Assembly (NCBI GenBank): GCA_029856235.1 | Contig: JAHQWP010000089.1 | Coordinates: 1 to 35,100, forward strand | DNA: 35,100 nt | Direction of reading: 5' to 3' | Origin: Promethearchaeia archaeon | Lineage (GTDB): Archaea; Asgardarchaeota; Lokiarchaeia; Sigyniarchaeales; SOKP01 | Shown: one piece after another, positions 24,418 through 33,063 of the stretch | How positions within the stretch are numbered: the first letter of the stretch is position 1 | Layout: every line of letters starts with the position of its first letter | The notes under the pieces: model-generated | What the model was told of the DNA's origin: nothing | The model's database searches: none | What the model saw: only the letters and a program-made list of their open reading frames with translations | Translations under genes and position numbers: made by a program

Positions 24418-25194
24418 TTACATTTTCATCGCAACGGCAAGGATCCGTTTTGAATCGTTGATTGTAGGAAGAAGTTTCTTTGCTTCCATGATATATGAAA
24501 AAGCTCCGTCTCTTCCCATATCTTTGATTAGCTCTTTCTTTAATTCTAAAGTTTTTTGATAAACTTTGCTCTGGCGTTTTTTCCAATCTGGAGTTTCACC
24601 ATAACTTATTATACTAAAACCTGTATCTCGAAGATAGGAACGGTAACTGTTTAACACGCGCGATTTTTTAATTTCCCAAGTGGTAAATACGAAATACGCT
24701 TTTGATCGTAAAATTCTTGCTGCTTCTTTGAATACTGCGAGGGGATTAGGGATAAAAGAGATAACATCAACGCTTAGCGCGCCATCAAAACTGTTTTCAG
24801 GGAAGTTTAATGAGTACATGTCTCCTACTTGAAATTTGGATGTACCTTCAATTTTGAAATCTACTGAACGGTGAATGGCTTGGTTTATCGCGTTCTCAGA
24901 GAGATCGATACCTACATAATTTGTTCTAGTTTCACGAGCGATCCACAATCCTGGTCCCCCTCTACCACACCCCAAATCAAGTATTGTTTTCCCCGGCTCT
25001 ACATTAAGACTTTTAGCAATTGTGTACAGATCAGTAAGCGTAACGAAGCTATCTGGGTTAGCGTCTTCGGGATAATCATCTCCATATACTTCTCGGAAGA
25101 TATCTCGATACGACTCGCTTCTTTCTATTTTAAAAACTTGCTCAAAAAGGACTTTTAAATTGTCTAAGACTTTCTGGTCTTTCTGTTCGTTCAT
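24418..25194 (-). CDS. Class I SAM-dependent methyltransferase
   Basis: 258 aa. Motif I is KTILDLGCGRGGPGLWIA (69-86), followed by the acidic loop YVGIDLSENAINQA, the motif near SLNFPENSFDGALSVDVISF (Methyltransf_11-like) and ILRSKAYFVFTTWE. The Rossmann core is complete and the C-terminal third is charged and helical. Substrates of this group include small molecules, quinones and sterol-like lipids; no substrate motif can be read. It follows the ATC-hydrolase-like gene on the same strand with about a 20-bp gap, so the two are probably co-transcribed and could act on the same sulfur- or nitrogen-containing compound. Confidence 0.9.
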   Translation of the reverse strand: MNEQKDQKVLDNLKVLFEQVFKIERSESYRDIFREVYGDDYPEDANPDSFVTLTDLYTIAKSLNVEPGKTILDLGCGRGGPGLWIARETRTNYVGIDLSENAINQAIHRSVDFKIEGTSKFQVGDMYSLNFPENSFDGALSVDVISFIPNPLAVFKEAARILRSKAYFVFTTWEIKKSRVLNSYRSYLRDTGFSIISYGETPDWKKRQSKVYQKTLELKKELIKDMGRDGAFSYIMEAKKLLPTINDSKRILAVAMKM

Positions 25195-25214
25195 GGATAA
25201 CTCAATTATGATAT

Positions 25215-25955
25215 TTATGGAATCAGGTTTTTGTTAAATTCCGGGAAGTCGTCTGGTGGCCATCCGCTGGGAGTTTTGTAGTTTTTTACATATCTATGGT
25301 CACACATAGGAGCACCAAATCCCAGAGTTTGAATTCGAGTGAATCCAAATCCTAAAATATTTGCTTCAGAAAAGTCAGCTAAACAAAAAAACGGAACAAA
25401 TCTTTCAGCATCCAATCTCTTCAATACTTTTTGAAGTCCACATTCGTGAAAATTAAATCCCCACTCAAAAGTTCTGCCGTCACCCTCGACATAATCCGCA
25501 ACCCAGTCATCTGGATAATTTCTTAATTTTGATGTTTCGCAAAGTTTTTTAGCATAATCAATATAGACTGATTCAAAGGGATATTGAGCTGGATCTTTCC
25601 CAATTTTCTCCAGATTTCTTTTTCTGATTGTGTTATTTATATCTCGGAATTTAATATAGAATTCCCCAATTTCTCGAAGTTTAAATCCCTCTCTTTCTAA
25701 AACATAAAAAATAGCGAGACTGGATATACCACCAACAAGGAGACTAGTAAATGAATTTTTATTTCCTCCGATATAAGGTATTTCTGGGATTAACTTCTCA
25801 TATTCGGCTTTCATTTCAGTAAATAACGCATTGATTTTATCATCAGAAAACTTACTCATTAGAAGATTTCTCGCAACTTTTATGTGTTTAGAAAATTCCT
25901 TCATCAATTTTGGTGTTCTTTTAAGATAATAATCTTTTACTACTTTAACAGTCAT
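25215..25955 (-). CDS. L-2-amino-thiazoline-4-carboxylic acid hydrolase-like protein
   Basis: About 246 aa from ATG 25955 (the track uses GTG 25970). The C-terminal half has the family marks FEWGFNFHECGLQKVLKR, FVPFFCLADFSEANILGFG and RIQTLGFGAPMCDHRYV, which match the ATC hydrolase domain (F-x-x-x-x-C...P-x-x-C-x-x-D...R-x-x-T-L-x-x-G-x-x-x-C-D-F). The characterised ATC hydrolase of Pseudomonas opens a thiazoline ring on the way to cysteine, but most family members are uncharacterised. The N-terminal half is helical. Conserved Cys, Asp and His residues suggest hydrolase or metal chemistry. The downstream methyltransferase is likely in the same transcript. Confidence 0.8.
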   Translation of the reverse strand: MTVKVVKDYYLKRTPKLMKEFSKHIKVARNLLMSKFSDDKINALFTEMKAEYEKLIPEIPYIGGNKNSFTSLLVGGISSLAIFYVLEREGFKLREIGEFYIKFRDINNTIRKRNLEKIGKDPAQYPFESVYIDYAKKLCETSKLRNYPDDWVADYVEGDGRTFEWGFNFHECGLQKVLKRLDAERFVPFFCLADFSEANILGFGFTRIQTLGFGAPMCDHRYVKNYKTPSGWPPDDFPEFNKNLIP

Positions 25956-26159
25956 TTTTACATGTCTCACTAATATTAAGCTAAAATATGGATTAAGATT
26001 ACATCAAAATTATGATTCTTTCCTTTTAAAAATTGACTTTTCAGTCTAGACCGGTTAGATTTTCTATTGTATTTGGGAACATCAATTATTTTATTCTATA
26101 CAATCAGAATTCACAATAATCATCATTAAATCAATTGAGATATTTGTATAGTCTTACGA

Positions 26160-26756
26160 TTAGGATACTACATTAACAAAAATACCAAGAAAATTCTTTC
26201 CTAACTTCCTTAACGCCACTTTCACAAAATCACTCCTCGTAATCTCTCCCTCTTTATACATGCTCCAATTGTTCTTAATTTGATTCCAATCGCTCCCTAA
26301 ACTTCCCATCATGTAATCTTCCAGGTTCTCAATTTTTTCCATTTGAGATTCTACCATAAAAACCACAATCTTAATGTCTAACATTATTGTTTCGGTGTCT
26401 TCTTTAATTCGACTTGCAAGGTTCTGCGTTTTATCTACCGACTTTTCAATTTCTTGAAGTTGTCTTTTTAATTTCTTATTTTGGCGGTATAATTCTCTAG
26501 ATATTTCGTATTGTTCTTCTTCTATGCTTTTATCCCTAAAAATATTAAAAAATTTAAACCTAAAATATTTCAACGCGTTTCTCATAGATGTTATAAACTT
26601 TTTGAAAACCTCCCCGGATTTAACGTGAAATCTTTGGAAGCCATCGCTCATTTCTTCCATAAAAATAGTAAAATCATTTTTTTTGAACTCTATAGGTTCT
26701 AATTTTTCTGAATCCTCTCCCGTTGAACCAGTTCCCTTTTGATTTTCCACGTTCAA
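26160..26756 (-). CDS. Coiled-coil protein of unknown function
   Basis: 198 aa. An acidic N-terminus (EKLEPIEFKKND) is followed by a basic region (FRFKFFNIFRDKS) and a long heptad-rich coiled coil (YRQNKKLKRQLQEIEKSV and onward to MVESQMEKIENLEDYM). The conserved tail KEGEITRSDFVKVALRKLG ends in a short hydrophobic end FLGIFVNVVS. The tail recurs in the remnant at 23572-23700, so it is a real conserved module. There is no transmembrane helix; the end may dock on a membrane or a partner. Start is TTG 26756 or GTG 26750 after AGAAGT. Asgard genomes contain many coiled-coil proteins of this look; the function is unknown. Confidence 0.75.
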   Translation of the reverse strand: MNVENQKGTGSTGEDSEKLEPIEFKKNDFTIFMEEMSDGFQRFHVKSGEVFKKFITSMRNALKYFRFKFFNIFRDKSIEEEQYEISRELYRQNKKLKRQLQEIEKSVDKTQNLASRIKEDTETIMLDIKIVVFMVESQMEKIENLEDYMMGSLGSDWNQIKNNWSMYKEGEITRSDFVKVALRKLGKNFLGIFVNVVS

Positions 26757-26904
26757 TACTTCTGATTTGTTTTATAATTATATTTCTTATAATCAAGAAA
26801 TAAAAATAAAGCTATAAATTTCTACCGAAAAGTCATAAATTGGTAGGTCTTGCACTGAATTTTCCCAAAAAGTATCCAATAAATACCAATATACTCCCAA
26901 TAAA

Positions 26905-27564
26905 TTAGATTTGCAAAAAACCAAAATTAAAAGAAACTAGTAGAAATATAATAAATATACCACATATAATTAGAAAAAGCCACCATTTCATAAACATTGG
27001 AACCTTTTTTCTATAAATTTCATATTCTCCTTTGAAAACCTTTCCAATCGAATATTTTTCTTCAATTCTTGCTGTTAGAATATATATAATAACCACTATC
27101 GGAGATATAGTTAATGCTTCAAATGCTCCTCTTTCAAAAACAAGGCCAAAATAAATTAACATATGACTTAAATAAATTGGATGTCTTGAAATACCATAAG
27201 CGCCCTTAGTAAGCAGTCTGTCCATTTCTTCTGCTCCAATACCCCTTTTTTGAATAAATAACCAAACAAAATTGATAATTCCTAATATAACTAGAATCTG
27301 ACCAATAAGATCTAATATTTGGGTGAATTCTCCAGTAATTAATCTTTGAGGGGAGAATGGGATTAATATTATAACAACGATAATCCAAGCAATTACAATA
27401 ACAACATTGAAAATTCTATTAGTAAGTATTTTTTTAAAAAAGTTATTATTTTCCTTCTTAATTATCATAATCTGAATAACTAACCATACAAAAAACCATA
27501 CCGTTAGAATTATGATAGGAAGCATTATTATTGCATCTTTTAGATTTCTAATTTGAATAATCAT
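26905..27564 (-). CDS. ICMT/PEMT-like membrane methyltransferase family protein
   Basis: 219 aa with about five to six helices. The diagnostic C-terminal part has GAYGISRHPIYLSHMLIYFG (R-H-P-x-Y) followed by ARIEEKYSIGKVFKGEYEIYRKKVPMF, the E-E-x-x-x-x...G-x-x-Y-x-x-Y-x-x-x-V-P pattern that binds SAM in isoprenylcysteine carboxyl methyltransferases and phospholipid N-methyltransferases. Prokaryotic members methylate lipids or isoprenoid thiol/carboxyl compounds, and many have unknown substrates. The helix after the motif and an extra C-terminal helix (WWLFLIICGIFIIFLLV) place the ends in the membrane. There is no ribosome-binding site at ATG 27564, so the start may be leaderless. Confidence 0.87.
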   Translation of the reverse strand: MIIQIRNLKDAIIMLPIIILTVWFFVWLVIQIMIIKKENNNFFKKILTNRIFNVVIVIAWIIVVIILIPFSPQRLITGEFTQILDLIGQILVILGIINFVWLFIQKRGIGAEEMDRLLTKGAYGISRHPIYLSHMLIYFGLVFERGAFEALTISPIVVIIYILTARIEEKYSIGKVFKGEYEIYRKKVPMFMKWWLFLIICGIFIIFLLVSFNFGFLQI

Positions 27565-27746
27565 TCGTTATTTATAATTATATTTCTAAAATAAAGAGAA
27601 TTGATAGGTTATATTTAATGAAACATTTAATAATTGATATCCAATCCCATCCGTAGAACCTATGATTAAAATAATTTTTTCTTCTACGAGAAATGACTCC
27701 GTATAACTCTTAGAATACTTTTAAGAGAAAATTTTAGAGAATTATA

Positions 27747-28349
27747 TTAATTTTTTTTCCCAAAAATCCAATATTGATATTCTCCCCCTCGTTCTAAAAC
27801 AGCTTCTGAGATTATTGAGAATCCTGCTTTTTTCACGAGATCTAGAGTAGTTTTTGGGCTGAAATTACTCCAAAACATTGGAACACCGAAAAATCTACTA
27901 GTTCCTTCTGATTCTGAGACACCTGAATTTATCATTAGAATACCACCCGGTTTCAATATTTCAAAAAATTTCTTAAATACATCGAAATGGTTTTCCTTAG
28001 GAACGTGGAAGAGCGCAAATACGCTTATTATCCCATCAAAAGTGTTTTCGTTAAATTCTAATTTGAGCATGTCCATTTTAACGAATTTGGCACTTGGTAC
28101 ATTATCTCGAGCTAAATTTAACATTTTATCAGATAAATCAATGCCAGTTACCTTAATTCCTCTTTCTGTTAGGAATTTCGCAGTAGGAATGCCCGCACCG
28201 CATCCTACATCTAATGTATGAGCATTTTTGGGGAGTAAAGACGCAAATTCCTCTAACTCATTATTGAATTTGCTTAAATTCCGATGGCTATAATAATCTT
28301 CAGCGATTCTATTATAACCTTGCTCTACTAACTTAGTAATTGCATCCAT
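27747..28349 (-). CDS. Class I SAM-dependent methyltransferase (Methyltransf_11/25 type)
   Basis: 200 aa, a compact Rossmann methyltransferase. Motif I is LDVGCGAGIPTAKFL (46-60), motif II VTGIDLSDKMLNLA (67-80), the acidic/aromatic motif FDGIISVFALFHVPKE, and LKPGGILMINSG (motif III). The N-terminal GYNRIAEDYYSHR is a cap typical of small-molecule methyltransferases of the UbiE/BioC type. The C-terminus has the YWIFGKK ending frequent in this group. It is on the same strand as its neighbours but separated by about 180 bp from the membrane methyltransferase. Substrate unknown. Confidence 0.92.
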   Translation of the reverse strand: MDAITKLVEQGYNRIAEDYYSHRNLSKFNNELEEFASLLPKNAHTLDVGCGAGIPTAKFLTERGIKVTGIDLSDKMLNLARDNVPSAKFVKMDMLKLEFNENTFDGIISVFALFHVPKENHFDVFKKFFEILKPGGILMINSGVSESEGTSRFFGVPMFWSNFSPKTTLDLVKKAGFSIISEAVLERGGEYQYWIFGKKN

Positions 28350-28459
28350 ATTACTAATAAAATAGATAAATCTTAAGTAGGCTCTGGTAATATTTTATTA
28401 CTGAGTTGAGCCCTAGCCATTATAAAATTTAATCCCTTAAAGTTAAAAATTTATAATTC

Positions 28460-28924
28460 TTAACAATGAATTTCTTTAATTTGTCCAAAAGTCTCGGTTC
28501 TATCATATTTCTTGTTCTTAGATTGAAAATGCACGATAATCTGAGAATCTTCGATTTCGGGTATCTCCTCAATAAGTTTCTTATCACCATATGTAAATGC
28601 CTGAAGTACGAGTGGTAAGTGATAGCAAAAGATTCTGTCTCGTAATCCCGCCCAACCAAAACAAAAACCTCCACTAACATGCATGTAGACGTGTAATTCG
28701 TAATGATCGTTACTCTTTTGCCATTCAGCTAACACCTCGTCCCTCATGAAGCGTGTGTAAAGACTTGAAATTTGTTCAAAATCGTACTCTGAACCTATCG
28801 TAAGAAAAAGATCTCCAGTTGAATCAGAATGAGTTAATGTATATTTGCGAGGTAAATTTAGCGTGTATTTGTCAATAGAGTCTTTAAAAACGAGATGTAG
28901 TTTATTAGGATTAAAATCTGACAT
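28460..28924 (-). CDS. StayGreen (SGR) family protein, Mg-dechelatase homologue
   Basis: 154 aa, close to the length of the plant SGR core. The match to StayGreen proteins is clear across the length: LPRKYTLTHSDSTGDLFLTIG (plant: LPRTYTLTHSD), RDEVLAEW, LHVYMHVSGG (plant: LHVHCHISGGH), LRDRIFCYHLPLVLQAF with YGD, and the C-terminal VHFQSKNKKYDRTE. Plant SGR removes Mg from chlorophyll a at the start of chlorophyll breakdown, and bacterial homologues are reported to do likewise. This organism shows no sign of photosynthesis here, so another metallo-tetrapyrrole or a different substrate is likely. ATG 28924 lacks a ribosome-binding site. No neighbours suggest a pathway. Confidence 0.92.
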   Translation of the reverse strand: MSDFNPNKLHLVFKDSIDKYTLNLPRKYTLTHSDSTGDLFLTIGSEYDFEQISSLYTRFMRDEVLAEWQKSNDHYELHVYMHVSGGFCFGWAGLRDRIFCYHLPLVLQAFTYGDKKLIEEIPEIEDSQIIVHFQSKNKKYDRTETFGQIKEIHC

Positions 28925-29171
28925 TATTATAATAGAGTATTATCACAAGAAGTTTAAACCATTTTCTTATGAATTATTAAAAAATGCTAGAAAAATGGAT
29001 TTAATTTAAACAATTTTTAATTGGACTTAGATATAGATTCTGATAGAATTTAGAACTATTTATTAAAAAGAAATGAATTTGGATTTTTTCCTATTTTTAA
29101 TTGATCTTATATAAAATTATTAGATTATTTATTATCTGAAGCCTTATTATGGTAATTTCACCTATTTAACT

Positions 29172-30431
29172 ATGATTAAGATAAAGTCTGAATATCAGAA
29201 ACTAACTCCTCTTTGGATTGCTGTTTTTGTAGACATTCTTGGTTTTAGTATAATATTACCATTTTTGCCTTTTTTTATTGCAGAATTCAATAGTTCACCA
29301 GTAATAATTGGATTTCTTTTAAGTTCGAATGCAATTTTTGGATTTTTCTTTGGACCTATCCTTGGGAAATTGAGCGATAATTACGGTCGGAAACCTGTAA
29401 TGTTGATTTCTTTAGCAGGAACCTTAGTAGGTTTTATTATTTTGATAATTTCCAATAACATCTTACTTTTATTTATCGCTAGAATTGTAGATGGAGTTTT
29501 TAGTGGTCAATTTCCAATAGCAAAAGCAATAATAGGTGATGTCGTACCTCCGAAGGAGCGACCAAAACAGATGACCAATATTGGAATCGCTTTTGGTTTG
29601 GCATTCTTAATAGGTCCCGCAATAGGTGGAATTTTATCTCCTTTTGGGCTAATTTGGCCGGGTATTCTTGCAGCTATTCTCACAGGTTTTTCCTTGGTTT
29701 ACACTACAGTCTATTTAGAAGAGAGCTTGCCTAAAAAGGTTCATTCAAAATGGCAGGATGTTGTTATAGAAACTCCTGATTTGAATAAGAAATCGATTTC
29801 GATTTGGAAAAATAATAAAACCTTAATGCTTATCATTCAATATAGTTTTATTGCAATCACGGGAGGAATCCTTCAAACAACCTTTAGCATATTCGCGGGC
29901 ATTCGACTTGGATTAAGCCCATTTGTAGTAGGAATTCTTTTGGCGCTTTTGGGCATATATCAAATCATATTTAGGGTATTGATATTCAATCGAGTTAGAA
30001 AATTAATTGGAGACCCAATTACTGCTCTCTTAGGATTAGGAACTTATATAATTGCATATTTATTCTTTGGAATTGTGACTCAAGTCTGGGAATTAGTAAT
30101 TCTATTGTTTTTTCTTAGTTTTGCTGGGTCATTATCTCAGGGAATCATCACTGGATTTATAAGTCGTTCTGTAGATAATAAAAACCAAGGTAAAATAATG
30201 GGTATTACTACAGGAATAGATAATCTAACTCAAATTATAGGACCGATTGTAGGGGGGATATTACTAAGTTTATCCGGTAATATTCCGTATGCACTAGTTT
30301 TGAGTTTATTAAGTGTTATACCTTTTCTTATAGGGTTTCGAGTGTTAAAATTCGGATATGACAATAGAGAAAAAGAGATTAAAACCGAGATTGTGCCAAA
30401 AGAAGTTATAGAGACTGGAATTATATCATAG
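29172..30431 (+). CDS. MFS transporter, TetA/DHA1-like
   Basis: 419 aa, twelve helices. Motif A is GPILGKLSDNYGRKPVMLIS after helix 2, and the antiporter motif C is in helix 5: GLAFLIGPAIGGILS. The N-terminus PLWIAVFVDILGFSIILPFLPFF carries the D-x-x-x-x-x-I-x-x-P-x-x-P element of the TetA/multidrug-efflux (DHA1) group. It likely exports drugs or metabolites in exchange for protons. The upstream region has a TATA-like CTTATATAAAATT near 29105 but no ribosome-binding site directly before ATG. T-rich sequence follows the stop. There is no regulator gene alongside. Confidence 0.9.
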   Translation: MIKIKSEYQKLTPLWIAVFVDILGFSIILPFLPFFIAEFNSSPVIIGFLLSSNAIFGFFFGPILGKLSDNYGRKPVMLISLAGTLVGFIILIISNNILLLFIARIVDGVFSGQFPIAKAIIGDVVPPKERPKQMTNIGIAFGLAFLIGPAIGGILSPFGLIWPGILAAILTGFSLVYTTVYLEESLPKKVHSKWQDVVIETPDLNKKSISIWKNNKTLMLIIQYSFIAITGGILQTTFSIFAGIRLGLSPFVVGILLALLGIYQIIFRVLIFNRVRKLIGDPITALLGLGTYIIAYLFFGIVTQVWELVILLFFLSFAGSLSQGIITGFISRSVDNKNQGKIMGITTGIDNLTQIIGPIVGGILLSLSGNIPYALVLSLLSVIPFLIGFRVLKFGYDNREKEIKTEIVPKEVIETGIIS

Positions 30432-30620
30432 TTTTTCCTTTTTCTTATTATTTTTTTAAAAATAAGATGCACATATTTAGGTTCAGTTGGTTTGATATTT
30501 AGCTACACAATAAATTATTTTTAAACCCTATAATCTTATAATTTTTATAGAATTGCTTTAAGTTTGCCTAAATCTTTTTACTAATTATAAATAGGATTAT
30601 CAACATTAAAGGTTATTCTT

Positions 30621-31640
30621 ATGAATTTACCACTTGAATCTAAAATAGATCTGACTGCAAATCTTGAAATCTGCCGGATTTTAAACGGGATGTGGCAGGT
30701 TTCTGGAGCTCATGGTTATATTGATAAAAATGAAGCGATAAAAAGTATGAATTTACACGTAGAAAATGGATTTACAACTTGGGACTTAGCAGATCATTAC
30801 GGACCCGCTGAAGATTTTGTTAAAATTTTCAGAGAACAGAGAATTAAAGAACAAAAAGAAGCCTCCCTCGAGGATATAAATTTTTTTACTAAATGGGTGC
30901 CCAGACCTCAAAAAATCACAAGAGAACTAGTTAATAAGGCTATTGATATTTCTCGAAAAAGAATGGGAATGGAAGCTTTAGATATGCTCCAATTTCACTG
31001 GTGGGATTATCAAGATAAGAACTATCTTAAAGCAATTTCATTTTTAGATGATTTGCAGAAAGACGGAGTATTATCAAGCTTAGGATTAACTAATTTCGAC
31101 ACGGAACATACTGAAGAATTCTTAGAAATGGGAATTAATATCGTTTCAAATCAAGTTCAATATTCGTTAATAGACCGAAGGCCAGAGCTACTGATGGCTC
31201 CAATATGCAAAAAATATAATATTAAACTCCTAGCATATGGTACTCTATGCGGAGGTTTATTGTCTGAAAGATATTTAAATCAACCAGAACCTTTTGGAGA
31301 ACAGTTATATACCGCATCACTTTACAAATATAAAAATATGATCGATCGATGGGGAAACTGGAAACTCTTTCAGGAATTGCTTCAAACCTTGAAAAAAATT
31401 GCCTTAAAGTATAATGTCTCAATAGCGAATGTTGCTGTCCGTTACGTTCTAGAAAATCCGATTGTTGGAGGTGCTATAATAGGAGTTAGGCTAGGAGTTT
31501 CTGAACACATTGAGCAAAACTCTAAAATTTTTACCTTTGCTTTAGATCAAGGTGATATTGAACATATATATCAAGTTTTATCTAAATCTAATGACTTGCT
31601 TCAAATTATTGGGGATTGTGGAGACGAATATAGAAGATAA
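30621..31640 (+). CDS. Aldo/keto reductase
   Basis: 339 aa AKR barrel. The catalytic tetrad can be assigned: Asp55 and Tyr60 in WDLADHYGPAED, Lys91 in FFTKWVPRP and His126 in LQFHWWDY. The NADP-binding region is at the end (GGAIIGVRLGVSEHIEQN, as in AKR12/13-like proteins: I-x-G-x-R...H-x-x-x-N). These enzymes reduce aldehydes or ketones, or oxidise sugars (the L-galactose-dehydrogenase-like subgroup shares the DLADHYG wording). The start ATG has AAAGGTTA upstream. No neighbour indicates the substrate. Confidence 0.92.
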   Translation: MNLPLESKIDLTANLEICRILNGMWQVSGAHGYIDKNEAIKSMNLHVENGFTTWDLADHYGPAEDFVKIFREQRIKEQKEASLEDINFFTKWVPRPQKITRELVNKAIDISRKRMGMEALDMLQFHWWDYQDKNYLKAISFLDDLQKDGVLSSLGLTNFDTEHTEEFLEMGINIVSNQVQYSLIDRRPELLMAPICKKYNIKLLAYGTLCGGLLSERYLNQPEPFGEQLYTASLYKYKNMIDRWGNWKLFQELLQTLKKIALKYNVSIANVAVRYVLENPIVGGAIIGVRLGVSEHIEQNSKIFTFALDQGDIEHIYQVLSKSNDLLQIIGDCGDEYRR

Positions 31641-31820
31641 TATACAAATGAACCACTCGAATCCAACAATTCAAAGGTTATTATATTTTATAGATTTTTA
31701 TGAGATTCTTTTTATCTATGATTAAATAAACCTTCTCTAACTGAATGTATCATTATAAGAGCTTTTTAATAACTTATTAAAATATTACTTATAAATAAGA
31801 AAAAAATATGAGATGAAAAC

Positions 31821-32279
31821 ATGAAATTTCCAGATATATCAGGTGAAAATTTAGAGAAAAAGAAATACAATATTCCATACGATCTCGAAGGTGAACTCAA
31901 TATAGTAATCGTACCTTTTCAGCGGTGGCATCAGAGCCTTGTAGATGAATGGAGTGCATTTTTAAACAATATTGAACGATCAAATCGTAATTTTCGATAT
32001 TATGAAGTTCCGACTTTAAACTCGGGATACAAAATCATGAGATTTATGATTGATGGAGGAATGAGAGCCGGGATTCCTGATAGAAGTGTAAGAGAGCGAA
32101 CAATTACGCTCTACACAAATAAACCCTTATTTGAAGAACTATTAAACATAAATTCTGAAGATACTATCTATTTGTTTTTAATACGGAGAAATGGCGAAAT
32201 TCTTTGGAGGAGCGAAGGAGAATACGACATTCAAAAAGGGGAAGAGCTCTTAAAAATAATAGAAAAGATAAATGCTTAA
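31821..32279 (+). CDS. Thioredoxin-fold protein related in pattern to ATP10/DUF4174
   Basis: 152 aa. The layout is beta-alpha-beta like a peroxiredoxin/thioredoxin fold without a CxxC: PYDLEGELNIVIVPFQRWHQ (first strand), SAFLNNIERSNRNFRYYEVP, then GGMRAGIPDRSVRERTITLYT and NSEDTIYLFLIRRNGEILWR (the L-x-D-x-x-G-x-I-x-W-R ending seen in such proteins). Mitochondrial ATP10 has a comparable G-W-x-R...RP pattern, but this link rests on my memory of the pattern alone. There is no signal peptide, so it is cytoplasmic. GAGATGA lies 5 nt before the ATG. Confidence 0.68.
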   Translation: MKFPDISGENLEKKKYNIPYDLEGELNIVIVPFQRWHQSLVDEWSAFLNNIERSNRNFRYYEVPTLNSGYKIMRFMIDGGMRAGIPDRSVRERTITLYTNKPLFEELLNINSEDTIYLFLIRRNGEILWRSEGEYDIQKGEELLKIIEKINA

Positions 32280-32306
32280 TTTTTTTCTTAAATACTTGAG
32301 AATATC

Positions 32307-32999
32307 TTAAGTTAATGAGAAATCTACAGCTGCTCTTAAATGAATTTTTAAAGTATCGTAAAGAGGAACGCTTACATCTTGAGAATTAATTAACATAGGA
32401 AGTTCTGTACATCCAAGAATTATCCCTTCTACCCCCTTTTTTATTAACTTTTCAATTATCCTTAAAAATTTTTCCTTTGTTGATTCAAGGAATTTTCCTT
32501 TCGCAAACTCTTGGTAAATTGCCTGATGGATGTATTCTCTTTCGCTTTTACCTGGGATTAATGTATTAATTTCGTACTTTTCGTTTAGTTTTTCAGTATA
32601 AAAGTTTCCTTCCATTGTAAATTTTGTGCCTAATAAACCCACGGTTTTAATATCCATAGACTTTATAGCCTTAGCGGTCTCATCTACGACATTAATTAGG
32701 GGGATTGAAATTTCGGTTTCAATTTCAGTAGCAATCTTGTGCATTGTGTTAGAACAGATGACGATTGCTTTACTTCCAGCTAATTCAAGTTTCTTACATA
32801 TTATGATCATTAATTTCACTAGTTCATTCCAATTATTTTGGTTTTGCAATTGAAGAACTTCTTCAAAATTGACCGAATATAATAAAATTTCTGCCGAATA
32901 CCACTCGCCTAACTCCTTTTTTACCATTTCATTAATAATACGATAATAATCTATTGTATTCTCCCAACTCATACCTCCAATTAAGCCAATTAACTTCAA
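32307..32999 (-). CDS. Aspartate/glutamate racemase family protein
   Basis: The enzyme begins KLIGLIGGMSWENTIDYYR, the family N-terminus (K-x-I-G-L-I-G-G-M-S-W-E-S-T). TTG 32999 would give exactly this start; the track's GTG 33008 adds three residues. The two catalytic cysteines are in VICSNTMH (Cys85 in track numbering) and ILGCTELPML (Cys200), one in each half of the pseudo-symmetrical fold. PLP-independent racemases of this group interconvert D/L-aspartate or glutamate, or act on broad amino acids. The YgeA-type wording (GGMSW, CTEL) suggests the broad-specificity branch. The poly-A tract upstream is the terminator of the heliorhodopsin gene. Confidence 0.92.
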   Translation of the reverse strand: MKLIGLIGGMSWENTIDYYRIINEMVKKELGEWYSAEILLYSVNFEEVLQLQNQNNWNELVKLMIIICKKLELAGSKAIVICSNTMHKIATEIETEISIPLINVVDETAKAIKSMDIKTVGLLGTKFTMEGNFYTEKLNEKYEINTLIPGKSEREYIHQAIYQEFAKGKFLESTKEKFLRIIEKLIKKGVEGIILGCTELPMLINSQDVSVPLYDTLKIHLRAAVDFSLT

Positions 33000-33032
33000 A
33001 ATTAACACTCTTAAAATACTAAGTCTTTTTAT

Positions 33033-33050
33033 AAAAAAAAAAAAAAAAAA
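33033..33050 (-). terminator. Poly-T18 terminator of the heliorhodopsin gene
   Basis: Eighteen uninterrupted A on the plus strand, i.e. T18 on the minus strand, beginning 13 bp after the heliorhodopsin stop codon. It is the longest homopolymer in the window. Confidence 0.65.
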
Positions 33051-33063
33051 TTAAAGCTTTAAA

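Noticed and set aside
29020-29130. Possible short direct repeat (TTTTTAATTG ... TATA ... ATTTATTA) upstream of the MFS gene
   Set aside because: The similarity is weak and the region is almost pure A/T, so chance matches are expected.
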